A DNA stretch of 8,119 nucleotides, taken from assembly GCA_021796155.1 (NCBI GenBank), contig JAJYOO010000085.1, positions 1 through 8,119 on the forward strand, written 5' to 3'. The position numbers and the translations under genes were made by a program. Source of the stretch: Chloroflexota bacterium. GTDB lineage: Bacteria; Chloroflexota; Anaerolineae; Anaerolineales; Villigracilaceae. A model generated the notes under the pieces. It ran no database searches. It saw only the letters and a program-made list of their open reading frames with translations, and had not been told where the DNA came from. Of the stretch, positions 6,568 to 8,119 are shown one piece after another. Position 1 is the stretch's first letter; each line of letters opens with the position of its first letter.

Positions 6568-6608
6568 CAATAAATGTGCCGCGTTCTTGAAACGCGGCAC
6601 ATTTATTG
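6568..6608 (-). terminator. Perfect 18-bp inverted repeat, probable terminator of the STAS gene
   Basis: The arms 6568-6585 and 6591-6608 are exact reverse complements around a five-base loop. The core GTGCCGCG/CGCGGCAC is GC-rich and flanked within the arms by AATAAAT/ATTTATT, so either direction ends the GC stem with a short U-rich run. It begins 19 bases after the STAS stop codon, which fits a terminator, although the U-tract is interrupted (ATTTATT). It also lies in the leader region of the next gene. Confidence 0.65.
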
Positions 6609-6627
6609 AATTCATCCACGGACGAAA

Positions 6628-7038
6628 CTAAAATGAATTGACAGCTGTATTCAAATCCTTGAAGATTTCAAAGAACTGGGTAAACCCTGCCTTGTCGAAA
6701 GTCTCCGCGACATATTGCTGGGGACCGAGCAGTTTGACGTGAGGCTGCATTCCGAGATCGCGCGAACGATCCATCGCCTTCAATGCCGCCCAGCCCGATT
6801 GCGGGTCAACGGGCGTTTCGCCGCGCAGCAGGATGGCGATGCTGTGCAGCGCCACCAGCCCGGCGCTGCTCATGAACGGCACATCGCTCAAGTCAATGAT
6901 GAAATCTCTTGTGCCGCCATTGAATAATTCCCTCACTTTATTAATGAGTTCGGTGTAATTGGACGCATCCACATCGCCGTGCGGCTGAATCACAGTCACA
7001 GGGCTTTTACCCTTTTGTTGAGAAACAGTGATCTCCAT
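6628..7038 (-). CDS. STAS-domain protein (anti-sigma-factor-antagonist-like)
   Basis: This 136-residue single STAS domain resembles SpoIIAA/RsbV antagonists, small cytosolic switches controlled by serine phosphorylation. Visible signs are the first strand with VTVIQPHGDVDASNYTEL (14-31), the helix INKVRELFNGG, the strand RDFIIDLSDV (44-53) and the phospho-loop FMSSAGLVAL (55-64). Ser58 aligns with the phosphorylated Ser58 of SpoIIAA, while the preceding Asp of that family is replaced by Ser57. Between the second helix and the next strand (VKLLGP) there is an extra loop of roughly 20 residues (about 71-95, LRGETPVDPQSG and onward), longer than in SpoIIAA. The start at 7038 follows AGGAGG with a four-base gap; the longer frame to 7134 would overlap the upstream gene by 59 bases. 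No kinase or phosphatase partner is in the window. Confidence 0.88.
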   Translation of the reverse strand: MEITVSQQKGKSPVTVIQPHGDVDASNYTELINKVRELFNGGTRDFIIDLSDVPFMSSAGLVALHSIAILLRGETPVDPQSGWAALKAMDRSRDLGMQPHVKLLGPQQYVAETFDKAGFTQFFEIFKDLNTAVNSF

Positions 7039-7075
7039 GCTTCCTCCTGAATGATTTGACTCTGAGTTGACTCGA

Positions 7076-8119
7076 TTATACGGCAGATTTTTTCGACTTC
7101 GCCTCCAATCGTTCAAGGCGATGCGATAGCTCATCCTCCCAATGCCTGCGAATATAAACCGGCAGATCGGCGTGTTTCACCTGTTTCAACGCAGATTTCG
7201 TCCACTTGAGCGCAGACTTTACATCGCGCTGTTTATGTTCGTAATATTTCGCCAATTCGACAAAGGCATAGATGTGACCTTCGGACGCGGCTTTCTCCCA
7301 AAGTTTGACCGCCTCATCGAAGTCGCCCCGCCTCTTTTGCAAAACCGAGAGGCGGCTGACCGCTTTCCAGAAATCTTCCTCACTGAGATTCATCTCCAGC
7401 CCGCGCTCGAAGAGGCGCGCCGCAAGATCCCATTGACCAAGGTCTTCATAAAGCTTTGCCAGCGCGATCACATCCAGGCCATGATCAATCGCTTCGTGGA
7501 ATGGATCAGACAGCATCGTTGCAGTGTGATTCAACAACGCAGCCATCGCGACCACATCCATGGCGTTGTGATAGAACACGCCCTTCAGCGGACGCGCGTC
7601 GCCTGTCCGCAAATAATCAAAATAGATGTACGGAATTTCATAGCCCGGAACTTCTTCGATTGTGCGCGGCGCCTGCAAAATATTTTCTTCGAGGAATTTC
7701 AGCGCACGTGATTCCAGACGATCGCGCCAAAGCCGCCGCGCCAGCGGAAGCAAATCGAGATGAGCGTAATCTTTGAATGGAACCGGAATGTTATGCAGGG
7801 TGTAACGCGTTACGAGTAACGGTGCATCGAAAGCTTTTCCATTGAACGTAACCAGCACTTGCGCAGGAGCCAGAAAAGCCGCAAGTCCTTCCAGCAAAGC
7901 CGGCTCTTCTGCCGGATCGCGCATGAAGAATTGCTGCAAAATAAAATCGCCTTCCACAAAGCGCGCCGCGCCGACGAGAAAGGCATACGTCCCGGTTCCG
8001 CCTGCCAGCCCGCTGGTTTCTGTGTCGGTTGGAATTAAAGTTTGGGTCGGGGTCGGCGTATCGCTGGCAGGCACAGGCTGGAACGGCGTCGCGGTGGCGG
8101 TGGCGTTTGGATTCGGCGT
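7076..8119 (-). CDS. RNase H-like exonuclease domain (YprB-type) with TPR repeats; N-terminus atypical, cut by edge
   Basis: The frame is open from the right edge to TAA 7076-7078. Counting from the GTG at 8074-8072, residues 17-181 are a YprB-type RNase H-like (DnaQ fold) domain. Acidic residues are D17/E19 in DTETSGLAGGTG, D83 in FNGKAFDAPLL, D107 in HLDLLPLARRLW and H169/D173 in YHNAMD. Residues about 198-296 form three TPR-like units (DVIALAKLYEDLGQWDLA; AVSRLSVLQKRRGDFDEA; AFVELAKYYEHKQRDVKS). The family acts on nucleic acids, with uncertain substrate. Oddly, everything before D17 is a Thr/Pro linker copied from a lipoprotein (repeat 8021-8119), and the usual first strand before DTET is missing. 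GTG 8074 lies inside that linker and is unlikely to be a true start; the frame continues past the window. The C-terminal part is trustworthy; the N-terminus may be a fusion or an assembly error. The STAS gene follows 37 bases later. Confidence 0.8.
   Translation of the reverse strand, partial: TPNPNATATATPFQPVPASDTPTPTQTLIPTDTETSGLAGGTGTYAFLVGAARFVEGDFILQQFFMRDPAEEPALLEGLAAFLAPAQVLVTFNGKAFDAPLLVTRYTLHNIPVPFKDYAHLDLLPLARRLWRDRLESRALKFLEENILQAPRTIEEVPGYEIPYIYFDYLRTGDARPLKGVFYHNAMDVVAMAALLNHTATMLSDPFHEAIDHGLDVIALAKLYEDLGQWDLAARLFERGLEMNLSEEDFWKAVSRLSVLQKRRGDFDEAVKLWEKAASEGHIYAFVELAKYYEHKQRDVKSALKWTKSALKQVKHADLPVYIRRHWEDELSHRLERLEAKSKKSAV
8021..8119. repeat. Copy of the peptidase linker segment at the right edge
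   Basis: These 99 bases align without gaps to 3639-3737 at 87 positions, the final 17 being identical. The encoded residues TPNPNATATATPFQP are the same in both, and the reading frame is the same. The match ends sharply at 8021, inside the first catalytic motif of the RNase H-like domain. The copy has diverged, so it is not simply the same locus read twice. Confidence 0.9.

Noticed and set aside
7142..7776. Plus-strand frames over the RNase H/TPR gene
   Set aside because: Their composition is that of an antisense reading, and the minus-strand frame shows catalytic motifs and TPR repeats over the same bases.
8021..8119. Insertion sequence or CRISPR repeat at the right edge
   Set aside because: There is only one other copy in the window, it lies inside a coding linker in the same frame, and there are no terminal inverted repeats, transposase or spacers.

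Overview
The window holds nine protein genes, all on the minus strand and closely packed, with no RNA gene, CRISPR array or insertion sequence that I can see. It looks like a contig from a member of the Chloroflexota, perhaps Anaerolineae. That is an inference from gene style: lipoproteins with long Thr/Pro linkers, an RNase H-like plus TPR protein, and a stand-alone archaeal-type riboflavin reductase. No marker gene proves the phylum. Both window edges cut a gene.

Read in the direction of transcription, from high to low coordinates: (a) 8119-7076, an RNase H-like exonuclease domain with TPR repeats. Its in-frame N-terminus is a Thr/Pro linker nearly identical to that of the lipoprotein at 2268-3884. 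(b) 7038-6628, a STAS-domain protein, 37 nt downstream and probably co-transcribed. (c) A perfect 18-bp inverted repeat at 6568-6608, terminator-like. (d) 6530-5976, a HEAT-like protein with a DUF4177-like C-terminus. (e) 5867-5442, a small SRPBCC protein, followed by a clear intrinsic terminator at 5393-5421. (f) 5376-3886 and 3884-2268, two tandem paralogous M1-like metallopeptidase lipoproteins separated by one base (stop TGA, C, start ATG). (g) About 150 bp of AT-rich spacer with a candidate promoter and a small palindrome, then 2116-1346, a YgiD-type extradiol dioxygenase. (h) A hairpin at 1305-1345. (i) 1296-604, a pyrimidine reductase, overlapping by four bases (ATGA) the GTP cyclohydrolase II gene ribA, which runs off the left edge.

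Functionally, the reductase and ribA form a riboflavin-synthesis pair. The two peptidases form a cell-surface operon. The dioxygenase, SRPBCC, HEAT and STAS genes look like general accessory or regulatory genes without an obvious shared pathway.

The most notable signal is at the right edge. The last 99 bases match 3639-3737 at 87 of 99 positions. The match stops abruptly inside the first catalytic motif of the RNase domain, replacing what should be the first beta strand of that fold. This is either a real gene fusion or rearrangement or, at least as likely, an assembly chimera at a repeat. I saw no convincing new multi-gene defence or mobile system.
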